This document shows, in pieces, positions 7,071 through 13,961 of a stretch of 13,978 bases of DNA; the first letter of the stretch is position 1, and each line of letters starts with the position of its first letter. Below the pieces are notes generated by a model. It ran no database searches. It was not told the origin of the DNA and worked only from the letters and a program-made list of their open reading frames with translations. The translations under genes and the position numbers were made by a program. Source of the stretch: Methylococcaceae bacterium UBA662 (GTDB taxonomy: Bacteria; Pseudomonadota; Gammaproteobacteria; Methylococcales; Methylomonadaceae); the NCBI GenBank assembly GCA_002299425.1, contig DBNW01000062.1, positions 1 through 13,978 of the forward strand. Reading direction: 5' to 3'.

Positions 7071-7097
7071 ACCCGGTGGAAGACACCTTCACCGGGT
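7071..7097. repeat. Strong inverted repeat in the intergenic stretch
   Basis: ACCCGGTG (7071-7078) and CACCGGGT (7090-7097) are perfect inverted complements. The stem can be extended inward by a G-U and an A-U pair to ten base pairs with a seven-base loop. Neither strand carries a T-run right after it, so it is not a typical intrinsic terminator. It lies in the middle of a gap between divergent genes, where no terminator is expected. A dispersed REP-like element, a remnant of a mobile element or the stem of a small RNA are possible; only a genome-wide copy count would tell. Confidence 0.45.
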
Positions 7098-7201
7098 CGT
7101 ACCACCCGCCAGCGGCTTACGGCTTAAGTGGCTCAATCAGCCCAGCCATGACCGCTACAATGGTGCTTGGCCAGGGCATCGCTTAAACGGGTTTGGGCTA
7201 G

Positions 7202-7214
7202 GTTCTTCCAGAAC
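7202..7214. promoter_or_regulatory. 13-bp palindrome upstream of the PLP-enzyme gene
   Basis: GTTCT-TCC-AGAAC is a perfect 5+5 inverted repeat with a three-base centre, 77 bp upstream of the chosen ATG. The size and position suit a dimeric repressor or activator operator, but no matching regulator is in the window and the -35/-10 boxes near it are unclear. A chance palindrome of this length is plausible. Confidence 0.2.
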
Positions 7215-7291
7215 ATCGGCCATATTGCCTAAACTTGAATAAAAACTGATGTTATCCGCCTGAGGGCTGGGGCGTGCAAAGGGCTCATTTT

Positions 7292-8221
7292 ATGCACCCG
7301 AGTTTACAATCCATAGAATCTCAACTGGGCCATTCGCCGCTGACCCAGATTGCTCACCCTGTGTTAAGTCAGCATAAAATTGATCTTTGGCTGAAACGGG
7401 ACGATTTGTTGCATCCGGTCATAAGCGGCAACAAATGGCGCAAGCTAAAGTACAGCGTGGACCATGCCTTAAGCTTAGGCTGCGATACCTTGGTTAGTAT
7501 GGGTGGAGCCTATTCTAACCATTTGCATGCGCTGGCCTGCCTCGGCAAAAAGCTGGGTATGCACACCATTGGCTATATCCGTGGGGAACGGTTGCAAAAC
7601 CTAACCCCCACGCTATCAGATTTGGCAGCCTGGGGCATGGAGCTTAGGTTTATTAGCCGCGCCGATTACCGGACACTGAGATGGCAAGGTTTGCCCGGCA
7701 AGTTGCCCGGTCAGTACTGGCTGCCTGAGGGCGGCGCACAGACACTGGCTCTTAAGGGCGTGATGGAAATGGTCGATGAATTGGGTACTGGTTACGACAG
7801 TGTGTGCTTGCCGTGCGGCACTGGAGCTACCTTAGCCGGGGTTATCCAAGCGGTACCGAAGCGGGTGTCGGTGTTGGGTTTCGCGGTGTTTAGAAAAGCC
7901 GAGTTTTTGTCGGATGATGTCAACCGATGGTTGCGGCGTCCATACAACAATTGGCAAATCGTTCACGACTACTCTTTTGGTGGTTTTGCCAAGACCGGCC
8001 CCGAGCTAATGGCCTTTATCGAGTGCTTCCAAGCACTGACCGCAGTCCCCCTAGAGCCGGTTTATACCGGGAAAATGCTATTCGGCTTGTTTGATTGGGT
8101 GGCCAAAGGTTATTTTCCGCCGGGGCAGCGCATTGTCGCCGTTCATACCGGCGGCCTGCAAGGCAACCGGGGCTATGGGCATCAGCGAGACCAACACACA
8201 GTTAACGCCAATGACCGTTAA
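7292..8221 (+). CDS. PLP-dependent enzyme, ACC deaminase/D-cysteine desulfhydrase family
   Basis: A 309-residue fold-type II PLP enzyme. The cofactor lysine is K48 in SGNKWRKLKY, the substrate-side loop is GGAYSNH (71-77), the phosphate-binding loop is CGTGAT (175-180) and HTGG is at 285-288. In true ACC deaminases a Glu follows the conserved Tyr (PVYEGK) and a Leu lies in the HLGG motif; here these positions are T259 (PVYTGK) and T286 (HTGG). That is the desulfhydrase-like pattern, so release of sulfide, pyruvate and ammonia from D-cysteine is more likely than ACC deamination, though the real substrate is unproven. ATG at 7292 is preferred because AAGGG lies eight bases upstream; a GTG at 7274 would add six residues. 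The last 14 residues after NRGY form a tail whose codons partly overlap the end of kpsC. Proximity to the sulfate importer fits a role in sulfur metabolism. Confidence 0.8.
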   Translation: MHPSLQSIESQLGHSPLTQIAHPVLSQHKIDLWLKRDDLLHPVISGNKWRKLKYSVDHALSLGCDTLVSMGGAYSNHLHALACLGKKLGMHTIGYIRGERLQNLTPTLSDLAAWGMELRFISRADYRTLRWQGLPGKLPGQYWLPEGGAQTLALKGVMEMVDELGTGYDSVCLPCGTGATLAGVIQAVPKRVSVLGFAVFRKAEFLSDDVNRWLRRPYNNWQIVHDYSFGGFAKTGPELMAFIECFQALTAVPLEPVYTGKMLFGLFDWVAKGYFPPGQRIVAVHTGGLQGNRGYGHQRDQHTVNANDR

Positions 8222-10250
8222 TGGCTTTTTCCACATGCAAAACCAAACGGATGCCATGGCGCCATTTAGGGACCGCCGTCCCGGCAGTCTCGCGCCAGGC
8301 CAGCAACTCATCCAGTGTTCGCTCAGGTGTAGTAAACCGGCCTGTTGTGCGGCTGATGTAGGTCGGGTACAAAATTAACGCACCGGCCACCAATTCATCC
8401 AAAGTCAAGCGCCGGGTACGCCGTTCTAAACTGTGGGCATCCTCGGTCAAACCCCATCCGGCGTAGAACGGCAAGCCGTAGCAAACGGTTTTTTTGCCGC
8501 GCAGCAAGGCCTCAAACCCCGCCAACGAAGTGATGGTGTGGACCTCATCCACCGAAAGCAATAATTGCGCCATGGATACATCGACGGCGATGTCATCGCA
8601 CCAGTCGGCCAGTTCGTCGTGGTCGGGGGTGTTTGCCCGCAGGCCCGCTACTACGTCTGGATGGGGTTTGTAAAGAATGAAAGCATTGGGGTTATGCGCC
8701 CTGACGGTTTTAAGTAATGCCAGGTTGGTGCGGATATCCAGAGCACCTAAGGCAATGGAGGCATCCGCTTCTACTTGGCCGGGCACTAAAATGACCCGCT
8801 GTAGGTTTTTAGGTCGCCGCCATTCGCCGGTGCCAATGTTGTATTTGGTAAGCCCCTCCGCCACTAACCGGGCCCGAAGCGAGGCCGCCCGATCAAGCAA
8901 TTCCTGGTCAAACGCACGGTGTTGCAGAATATGTTCAAGGTCTGAGGGACGGCTGGCATCGTAGTAAATGCCCCGGCTATCCATGGCCCATGACAACGGC
9001 TCTACCATGTCGGCCCCCAAGCCTACCGAGCGGATAAAGCCGTCTTCAAGCTGGACAACATTTGCAGAGTCATGGCTTATTAAGGCAGGTTCGGCAGCCT
9101 CGCACCGCCACACCGCCAGCATGGGGTGCGCGGGCATGGCGTTAAGGTCGCGGTCAAAAAACACGTGGCTGCCTTGAAAAAAGCGGCGCACGGTGGGTCT
9201 TTTATAGCGCGATTTGTAGGCGGAAAAACCGATGGCATCGACCACCTGCGGAAAACGCTCGCGCATTTTTCGTTGCAAGCCCAGCCAGGCTACAACCCGC
9301 TCGGCTTCGCAACGCTGGCCGGTTTCAGGGTCAATGTAGCGGGGGTAAGCCAGCAAAGCGGCGTAGACTAAGTTTTCCAGAGCCACCGGATAACGTCGGC
9401 TGGGTGCGGCCAGCTCGTCTTGAGTCAGTCCCCAGCCGGCGTAAAAAGGCATCCCGAAAGTTCGTACCGGTTTGCCCCATAACAATCCCTCAAAACCGAT
9501 TTGTGAGGTGACGCAGTAGATTGCCCGGGCGTGTTGCAGCAGGGATACCGGGTGTAAGGCCTCGCTGATGATGTGGACACGGGGGTTGCCGGCTAAAGCC
9601 GCTAAGTCGAAATGGCCGCGCTTGCGGTTGCTGATGACGCCAGGGTGAATTTTCAGCAACACCGTGCAATCAGGGTTTTCCAGCAGCGCCGCCGCTAACA
9701 TGCGGTCAAAGTTGGCTTGTGCCGCCATGCCATAGTGGATGGAAAGATCCCCTTCAACTTGGTCGGCCACCAGCACATAACGTTCGGGCAAGGGGCGGGT
9801 GTACTCGCGGGCATGGTTGTACTTGGACACTCGAGCCTGGCACCAGGCTGCGCGTATGTGTTGCGCCCTGAGGCATTGCTGAGTCGTCAGCGGCTGGGCA
9901 ACCCAGCGTTCAAATTGCGAGGGCATTAAGGCATCGTAATAAATGCCTAGGTCATCGACCACAATGGACAGCACGGGTTCGTCGGCACCTAAGCCTACGG
10001 AACGCAAAAAACCATCCTCCAAGCTGATAAGCGCTAAGCCGCAGTAATCGGCGAATTTTGCTGCAACCAGGGCACTGGGTTTGCGGCCCCAGCCAATTAC
10101 GGCTTTGGCCGGACCAACCCATGCTTTGCGGGGATGCCACGGTACAACCGGCGTACCCAATAAGGTTTCCAATCCGGCCAGCTTTAAAATGCCCCCGGTG
10201 ACTGCGATGTAGGGGGCGTGGTTGTCAAAATTCCCAGCCAAATTGCCCAT
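8202..10250 (-). CDS. kpsC: Capsule beta-Kdo glycosyltransferase KpsC
   Basis: A 682-residue cytoplasmic protein close in length to E. coli KpsC (675). KpsC, with KpsS, builds the short poly-Kdo linker on lyso-phosphatidylglycerol that anchors group 2 capsules. The duplicated architecture is plain. EDGFLRSVGLGAD (78-90) recurs as EDGFIRSVGLGAD (402-414). DQVEGDLSI (163-171) matches GQVEADASI (491-499), and LKIHPG matches YKPHPD. Both halves have a GFEGLLWGK or GFEALLRGK motif followed by PFYAGWGLT (268-276 and 594-602). These are the two tandem Kdo transferase modules (GT99 and GT107 types) that add Kdo with alternating linkage. The start has GAGGA about eight bases upstream. The gene lies 177 bp beyond rmlA on the same strand, and its last 20 bp overlap the opposite-strand PLP gene. 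No kpsS, kpsF/U/D/E/M/T is in the window; they may lie elsewhere. Confidence 0.92.
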   Translation of the reverse strand: MGNLAGNFDNHAPYIAVTGGILKLAGLETLLGTPVVPWHPRKAWVGPAKAVIGWGRKPSALVAAKFADYCGLALISLEDGFLRSVGLGADEPVLSIVVDDLGIYYDALMPSQFERWVAQPLTTQQCLRAQHIRAAWCQARVSKYNHAREYTRPLPERYVLVADQVEGDLSIHYGMAAQANFDRMLAAALLENPDCTVLLKIHPGVISNRKRGHFDLAALAGNPRVHIISEALHPVSLLQHARAIYCVTSQIGFEGLLWGKPVRTFGMPFYAGWGLTQDELAAPSRRYPVALENLVYAALLAYPRYIDPETGQRCEAERVVAWLGLQRKMRERFPQVVDAIGFSAYKSRYKRPTVRRFFQGSHVFFDRDLNAMPAHPMLAVWRCEAAEPALISHDSANVVQLEDGFIRSVGLGADMVEPLSWAMDSRGIYYDASRPSDLEHILQHRAFDQELLDRAASLRARLVAEGLTKYNIGTGEWRRPKNLQRVILVPGQVEADASIALGALDIRTNLALLKTVRAHNPNAFILYKPHPDVVAGLRANTPDHDELADWCDDIAVDVSMAQLLLSVDEVHTITSLAGFEALLRGKKTVCYGLPFYAGWGLTEDAHSLERRTRRLTLDELVAGALILYPTYISRTTGRFTTPERTLDELLAWRETAGTAVPKWRHGIRLVLHVEKAINGHWR

Positions 10251-10427
10251 GGTTTAGTCCTCACGCCAATGCTGGTTAAAAAAACACGACTGTTCCTGTC
10301 AACACGGCCATTTCGGCATGGATTGCCGCAGTCTTCAGGCCGTCAATCCAAGCCACAAGAATGTGCGCTATTTTAACGCACTTAAATTTAACCACTGCTT
10401 GTCAATAAACACGGCTTACGGATCCGT
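10251..10427. other. rmlA-kpsC intergenic gap with weak hairpin
   Basis: This 177-bp gap separates two same-strand genes and is long enough for a terminator after rmlA and a separate kpsC promoter. GTGCG (10363-10367) and CGCAC (10377-10381) form a five-base-pair stem with a nine-base AT-rich loop, but the minus-strand trailer is not a clear U-tract. A TTGACA reads on the minus strand at 10405-10400. The only good -10-like hexamer after it, TAAAAT (10375-10370), is 24 bp away, too far for a standard promoter. No short gene was recognised. Confidence 0.3.
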
Positions 10428-11360
10428 TTAGCGGAAAACTCGGTCTGTCAGCAGGCCCAACAGGTATTGGCCGTAGCCATTTTTAATCAAGGCTTGGGCA
10501 AGCTGTTCCAGTTGCAGGTCGTTGATATAGCCTTTGCGGTAGGCGATTTCTTCCGGGCAAGCAACTTTCAACCCCTGTCTGTGCTCGATGGTTTCAATGA
10601 AGTTACCGGCCTCGATCAGGCTCTCATGGGTGCCGGTGTCCAGCCAGGCATAACCCCGGCCCATGATTTCCACGGACAGCTTGCCCCGCTCCAGATAGAT
10701 GCGGTTCACATCGGTGATTTCCAGCTCGCCTCGTGCCGAGGGTTTTAGATGGCAGGCGATGTCAATCACGTCGTGGTCGTAAAAATACAAGCCGGTCACG
10801 GCGTAATGGGATTTCGGTTGCGCCGGTTTTTCTTCCAACGAAGTGGCCCGGCCATCCTCGTTAAAAGCCACCACGCCGTAGCGTTCCGGGTCGTGGACAT
10901 GGTAGGCGAACACGGTGGCACCCTCTGTCCTGTCGCTGGCTTTGTCCAGTTGCGCGTTCAGGTCATGGCCGTAGAAAATGTTATCGCCCAACACCAAGGC
11001 ACTAGGATGGTTGCCGACAAAATTCTTGCCAATAATGAACGCCTGCGCTAAGCCATCGGGGCTGGGTTGCACGGCGTACTGGAAGTTAATGCCCCAGTCG
11101 CTGCCGTCGCCCAGCAATTGTTGGAAACGGGGGGTGTCTTGCGGCGTTGAAATGATCAAAATATCGCGTATGCCTGCCAGCATTAGGGTGGACAGCGGAT
11201 AGTAAATCATCGGCTTGTCGTAAATGGGCAGCAATTGCTTGGACACCACTTTGGTGACCGGGTACAAACGCGTGCCGGAACCGCCGGCCAAAATGATGCC
11301 GCGTCGGGCTGGCGATGAACGCAGCGGCGTGCTGTCTGGGGTAGAAGTAGAAGTTGTCAT
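10428..11360 (-). CDS. rmlA: Glucose-1-phosphate thymidylyltransferase
   Basis: RmlA (RfbA) makes dTDP-glucose from dTTP and glucose-1-phosphate, the first step of dTDP-L-rhamnose synthesis. The nucleotide-binding motif GGSGTRLYPVTKVVSKQLLP begins near residue 26, followed by IYDKPMIYYPLSTLMLAGIRDI. VLGDNIFYGHD holds the metal-binding Asp, and EEKPAQPKSHYAVTGLYFYD and GYAWLDTGTH are further signatures. The ATG at 11360 is chosen. An upstream alternative at 11540 would run through the end of rmlD in another frame and add an unrelated Pro/Arg-rich stretch. Even so, the protein is 310 residues, with about 19 Ser/Thr/Pro-rich residues before the usual RGIILAGG start. It follows rmlD by 10 bp and ends the operon. 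Confidence 0.95.
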   Translation of the reverse strand: MTTSTSTPDSTPLRSSPARRGIILAGGSGTRLYPVTKVVSKQLLPIYDKPMIYYPLSTLMLAGIRDILIISTPQDTPRFQQLLGDGSDWGINFQYAVQPSPDGLAQAFIIGKNFVGNHPSALVLGDNIFYGHDLNAQLDKASDRTEGATVFAYHVHDPERYGVVAFNEDGRATSLEEKPAQPKSHYAVTGLYFYDHDVIDIACHLKPSARGELEITDVNRIYLERGKLSVEIMGRGYAWLDTGTHESLIEAGNFIETIEHRQGLKVACPEEIAYRKGYINDLQLEQLAQALIKNGYGQYLLGLLTDRVFR

Positions 11361-11370
11361 GATAAGCCTG

Positions 11371-12270
11371 TTATTTGCCGAGAAATTCGCTGAGCATTCG
11401 GACAACGCCCGCTTGCCACGGGGGCAGGGACAGGGAAAACGTCTGTTCCAGTTTGTCAACGGACAGACGGGAATTAGCGGGCCGTTTTGCCGGCGTAGGG
11501 TAGGCCGAGGTGGGTATAGGCCCGACGGCGGCGGGTGCAACCTTGAGCGCTAAGCCGTGGTCGCAGGCAAATTGCAACACCAGGCGGGCATAGTCATACC
11601 AAGAGGTCTCGCCGTTGGCGACCAGATGGTATAAACCGCTGACCTGAGGGGTTTGCAGGGCTTGGCGGATGGCATGGGCGGTGACATCGGCAATCAACTC
11701 GGCCCCGGTGGGGGCGCCGATTTGGTCGTTGATGACGTTCAAACTGTCGCGCTCTTGTGCCAAACGCAACATAGTCTTGGCGAAATTGTGGCCACGAGCG
11801 GCATAGACCCAGCTGGTGCGGAAAATAAGATGCCGGCAACCGGATTGTTGGATCAAACGCTCGCCTTCCAGCTTGGTCTTGCCATAGACACTTAGCGGCC
11901 CGGTGGGGTCGGTTTCTGCCCTAGGCCTGTCGCCGCTGCCATCGAATACATAATCGGTGGAATAGTGCACCAGCCAGGCTCCTGAGTCAGCCGCCGCTCG
12001 CGCCAGAACTTCACAGGCTTGGGCATTGAGGGTGTGGGCCAGCTCCGGCTCGCTTTCGGCCTTATCGACGGCCGTGTGGGCCGCCGCGTTGACGATGACA
12101 TCGGGTTTTAGTTTGCCTACGGTGTCCGCTAGGCCTTGCAAGTCGGATAAATCGCCGCATAAGCCGTCCACAGCATGCCGGTCCAATGCGGTCAATGCAC
12201 CGAACGGCGCCAACGCCCGTTGCAATTCCCAGCCTACTTGCCCGTTTTTTCCCAGTAATAGAATTTTCAT
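11371..12270 (-). CDS. rmlD: dTDP-4-dehydrorhamnose reductase
   Basis: RmlD (RfbD) reduces dTDP-4-keto-L-rhamnose to dTDP-L-rhamnose with NAD(P)H, the final step. It is a 299-residue short-chain dehydrogenase-like protein. The Rossmann glycine motif is GKNGQVG (7-13), with VNAAAHTAVDKAE near 60-72, STDYVFDG (104-111) and the catalytic Tyr and Lys at Y129 and K133 in SVYGKTKLEGE. The C-terminal region with FRTSWVYAARGHNFAKTML is characteristic. The ATG at 12270 overlaps the rmlB stop in an ATGA arrangement, arguing for translational coupling and against the longer frame starting at 12303. The length matches the family (about 295-300). Confidence 0.95.
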   Translation of the reverse strand: MKILLLGKNGQVGWELQRALAPFGALTALDRHAVDGLCGDLSDLQGLADTVGKLKPDVIVNAAAHTAVDKAESEPELAHTLNAQACEVLARAAADSGAWLVHYSTDYVFDGSGDRPRAETDPTGPLSVYGKTKLEGERLIQQSGCRHLIFRTSWVYAARGHNFAKTMLRLAQERDSLNVINDQIGAPTGAELIADVTAHAIRQALQTPQVSGLYHLVANGETSWYDYARLVLQFACDHGLALKVAPAAVGPIPTSAYPTPAKRPANSRLSVDKLEQTFSLSLPPWQAGVVRMLSEFLGK

Positions 12271-13343
12271 TGGCCACGCCCTGCGTAGTTCTTTTCTACC
12301 CAATCGCGGTAGGCACCGGATTGAACATGCTCAACCCATTGCGCGTTGTCCAAATACCAGCCGATGGTTTTACGGATGCCGGTTTGGAAAGTTTCTGCCG
12401 GTTTCCAGCCCAGTTCCCGTTCAATTTTGCCCGCATCGATGGCATAACGGCGGTCATGGCCGGGCCGGTCGGTGACAAAGGTGATTTGTTCCCGGTAGGA
12501 CTGACCGTCGGTACGCGGGCGGGCTTCATCTAGCAGGTCGCAAAGGGTGTGGACAATATCCAGATTGGCCATTTCGTTCCAACCGCCGATGTTGTAGGTT
12601 TCGCCCACTCTGCCCGCTTCCAGCACGCGGCGGATGCCGAGGCAATGGTCCGTCACATACAGCCAATCGCGGATTTGCTGGCCATCGCCATAAACCGGCA
12701 AGTTTTTGCCCGCTAAGGCATTGGCGATGATTAACGGGATCAGCTTTTCTGGGAATTGGTAAGGGCCGTAGTTATTGGAACAATTAGTGGTCAAAACAGG
12801 CAGGCCGTAAGTATGATGATAAGCCCGCACCAAATGGTCGCTGGCGGCCTTGCTGGCGGAATACGGGCTGTTCGGTTCATAGGGGTTGGTTTCGCGGAAG
12901 GCCGGGTCGTCTTTTTTCAAGGAGCCATACACTTCATCGGTGGAGACATGCAGGAACCGGAAAGGGGCCTTGTCTGTTTCAGACAAGCCATTCCAATACA
13001 GGCGCGACGCTTCCAGCAAGCGGAACGTGCCCACGATATTGGTTTGGATAAAATCTTCCGGGGCATGGATGGAGCGGTCCACATGCGATTCGGCGGCAAA
13101 ATTGATGATGGCGCGCGGTCGGTGCTGGACTAGCAAGCTATCGACCAAGGTCGAATCGCCGATATTGCCCTGGACAAAAATATGGCGCTTGTCACCAGCC
13201 AACGAAGCCAGATTCTCCCTATTGCCGGCATAAGTCAATAAATCCAGATTAACCACAGTTTCATCAGACTGCGCCAGCCAATCCAGAACGAAATTGGCAC
13301 CAATAAAACCGGCGCCGCCGGTGACAAGAATCGTGTTATTCAT
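12267..13343 (-). CDS. rmlB: dTDP-glucose 4,6-dehydratase
   Basis: RmlB (RfbB) converts dTDP-glucose to dTDP-4-keto-6-deoxyglucose using bound NAD. It has 358 residues (family about 350-360). The Rossmann motif GGAGFIG is at 9-15, NFAAESHVDRSI at 81-92, the catalytic Thr-Asp-Glu in STDEVYGS (134-141) and the YxxxK pair Y161/K165 in YSASKAASDH. TNCSNNYGPYQFPEKLIPL and VYGDGQQIRDWLYV complete the substrate-binding region. It begins 15 bp after rmlC with only a weak GCGAG-like ribosome binding site, and its stop overlaps the rmlD start by four bases. Confidence 0.97.
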   Translation of the reverse strand: MNNTILVTGGAGFIGANFVLDWLAQSDETVVNLDLLTYAGNRENLASLAGDKRHIFVQGNIGDSTLVDSLLVQHRPRAIINFAAESHVDRSIHAPEDFIQTNIVGTFRLLEASRLYWNGLSETDKAPFRFLHVSTDEVYGSLKKDDPAFRETNPYEPNSPYSASKAASDHLVRAYHHTYGLPVLTTNCSNNYGPYQFPEKLIPLIIANALAGKNLPVYGDGQQIRDWLYVTDHCLGIRRVLEAGRVGETYNIGGWNEMANLDIVHTLCDLLDEARPRTDGQSYREQITFVTDRPGHDRRYAIDAGKIERELGWKPAETFQTGIRKTIGWYLDNAQWVEHVQSGAYRDWVEKNYAGRGQ

Positions 13344-13358
13344 TTAATAACTCGCTGC

Positions 13359-13910
13359 TTAAAAGTTGGGAAAAAGTTCTAGTGGAAAATCGGCCAGTTT
13401 TATACCTTCAGCATCTTTAGCCGAGAGTTCCGGATTTTCAACCGGCCAAGGGATACTCAAGTCGGGATCGTTCCAAATGACGCAGCCTTCGCCCTGGGGG
13501 TTGTATTTATCCGTGCATTTGTAGGCAAACAACGCCGTATCGGAAGTAACGCAAAAACCGTGGGCGAAACCGGCCGGCACGAAGAATTGCCGTTTGTTCT
13601 CAGAGGACAGCACCACGCTGGTCCATTGCCCGAACGTGGGCGACCCTACCCTGATATCGACGGCCACATCAAACACTTCGCCTTGCAGCACATAAACCAG
13701 CTTGCCTTGGGGGTTAATGCGTTGGAAATGCAGGCCGCGCAACACGCCTTTTCTTGAGAAGGACAAGTTGTCTTGGACAAAACCGTCTTGAGTGACACCC
13801 TCGGCATAGCGCTCTTGGTTCCAGGTTTCCATAAAAAAGCCCCGCTCATCGCCAAACACTTTGGGCTCGATAATCACCACTCCCGGCAATTTGGTTTGAA
13901 TAATGTGCAT
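13359..13910 (-). CDS. rmlC: dTDP-4-dehydrorhamnose 3,5-epimerase
   Basis: RmlC (RfbC) epimerises C3 and C5 of dTDP-4-keto-6-deoxyglucose, giving dTDP-4-keto-L-rhamnose. It is a 183-residue cupin-fold enzyme of normal length. GDERGFFMETWNQERY (20-35) and QDNLSFSRKGVLRGLHFQ (46-63) are signature segments, and H61 is the catalytic base. VPAGFAHGFCV (111-121) and the Tyr of CTDKYNP (Y136) complete the active site. AGGAG (13916-13920) precedes the ATG by five bases. This is the first gene of the rmlC-rmlB-rmlD-rmlA unit, and a promoter-like sequence lies directly upstream. Confidence 0.96.
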   Translation of the reverse strand: MHIIQTKLPGVVIIEPKVFGDERGFFMETWNQERYAEGVTQDGFVQDNLSFSRKGVLRGLHFQRINPQGKLVYVLQGEVFDVAVDIRVGSPTFGQWTSVVLSSENKRQFFVPAGFAHGFCVTSDTALFAYKCTDKYNPQGEGCVIWNDPDLSIPWPVENPELSAKDAEGIKLADFPLELFPNF

Positions 13911-13932
13911 AAATTCTCCTGTTTTTATTGAG

Positions 13933-13961
13933 ATTATTAAGCTTTGGCGTCAATTCAGCAA
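13933..13961 (-). promoter_or_regulatory. Candidate sigma70 promoter of the rml operon
   Basis: On the minus strand TTGCTG (13961-13956) is followed after exactly 17 bp by AATAAT (13938-13933), the latter matching five of six -10 consensus bases. Transcription would start near 13926, leaving a leader of about 16 bases that still includes the AGGAG of rmlC. The short leader and partial -35 make this tentative; further upstream promoters may lie outside the window, since the polysaccharide locus could continue to the right. Confidence 0.3.

Larger units (their letters stand above)
6923..7291. other. Gene-poor stretch with hairpin, palindrome and one orphan frame
   Basis: This 369-bp stretch separates the divergent EAL and PLP genes. 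The left part (about 6975-7010) is AT-rich and probably holds the EAL promoter, although no clean -35/-10 pair was found. In the middle is a strong hairpin (7071-7097). A plus-strand frame is open from 7004 to a stop at 7184-7186 (57 codons from a TTG at 7010). It has no Shine-Dalgarno sequence and no recognised family. A tandem CGGCTTA pair lies at 7113-7126, overlapping a CTTAAG (7123-7128). GGCATCGCTTAA (7175-7186) repeats a 12-mer from the sbp upstream region. A GTTCT-TCC-AGAAC palindrome is at 7202-7214. No RNA gene was recognised. Confidence 0.5.

Noticed and set aside
6841..7092. An 83-codon minus-strand frame across the EAL gene start and the intergenic region
   Set aside because: It overlaps the strong ribosome binding site and the start of the EAL gene in another frame and has no recognisable protein features.
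7274..7291. GTG start at 7274 for the PLP enzyme
   Set aside because: The ATG at 7292 has a better placed AAGGG and gives the usual N-terminus; the extra six residues add nothing conserved.
10370..10405. TTGACA plus TAAAAT as a kpsC promoter
   Set aside because: The -35-like and -10-like hexamers are 24 bp apart, too far for a standard sigma70 promoter.
11361..11540. Longer rmlA frame starting at 11540
   Set aside because: The added 60 residues are a Pro/Arg-rich reading of the rmlD 3' end in another frame.
10467..11553. A chain of plus-strand frames opposite rmlA and rmlD
   Set aside because: They are antisense shadows of high-confidence genes, with hydrophobic or low-complexity translations and no start signals.
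12271..12303. Longer rmlD frame starting at 12303
   Set aside because: It extends into the end of rmlB; the ATG at 12270 with the ATGA overlap and MKILLLGKNGQVG start is the family-typical beginning.
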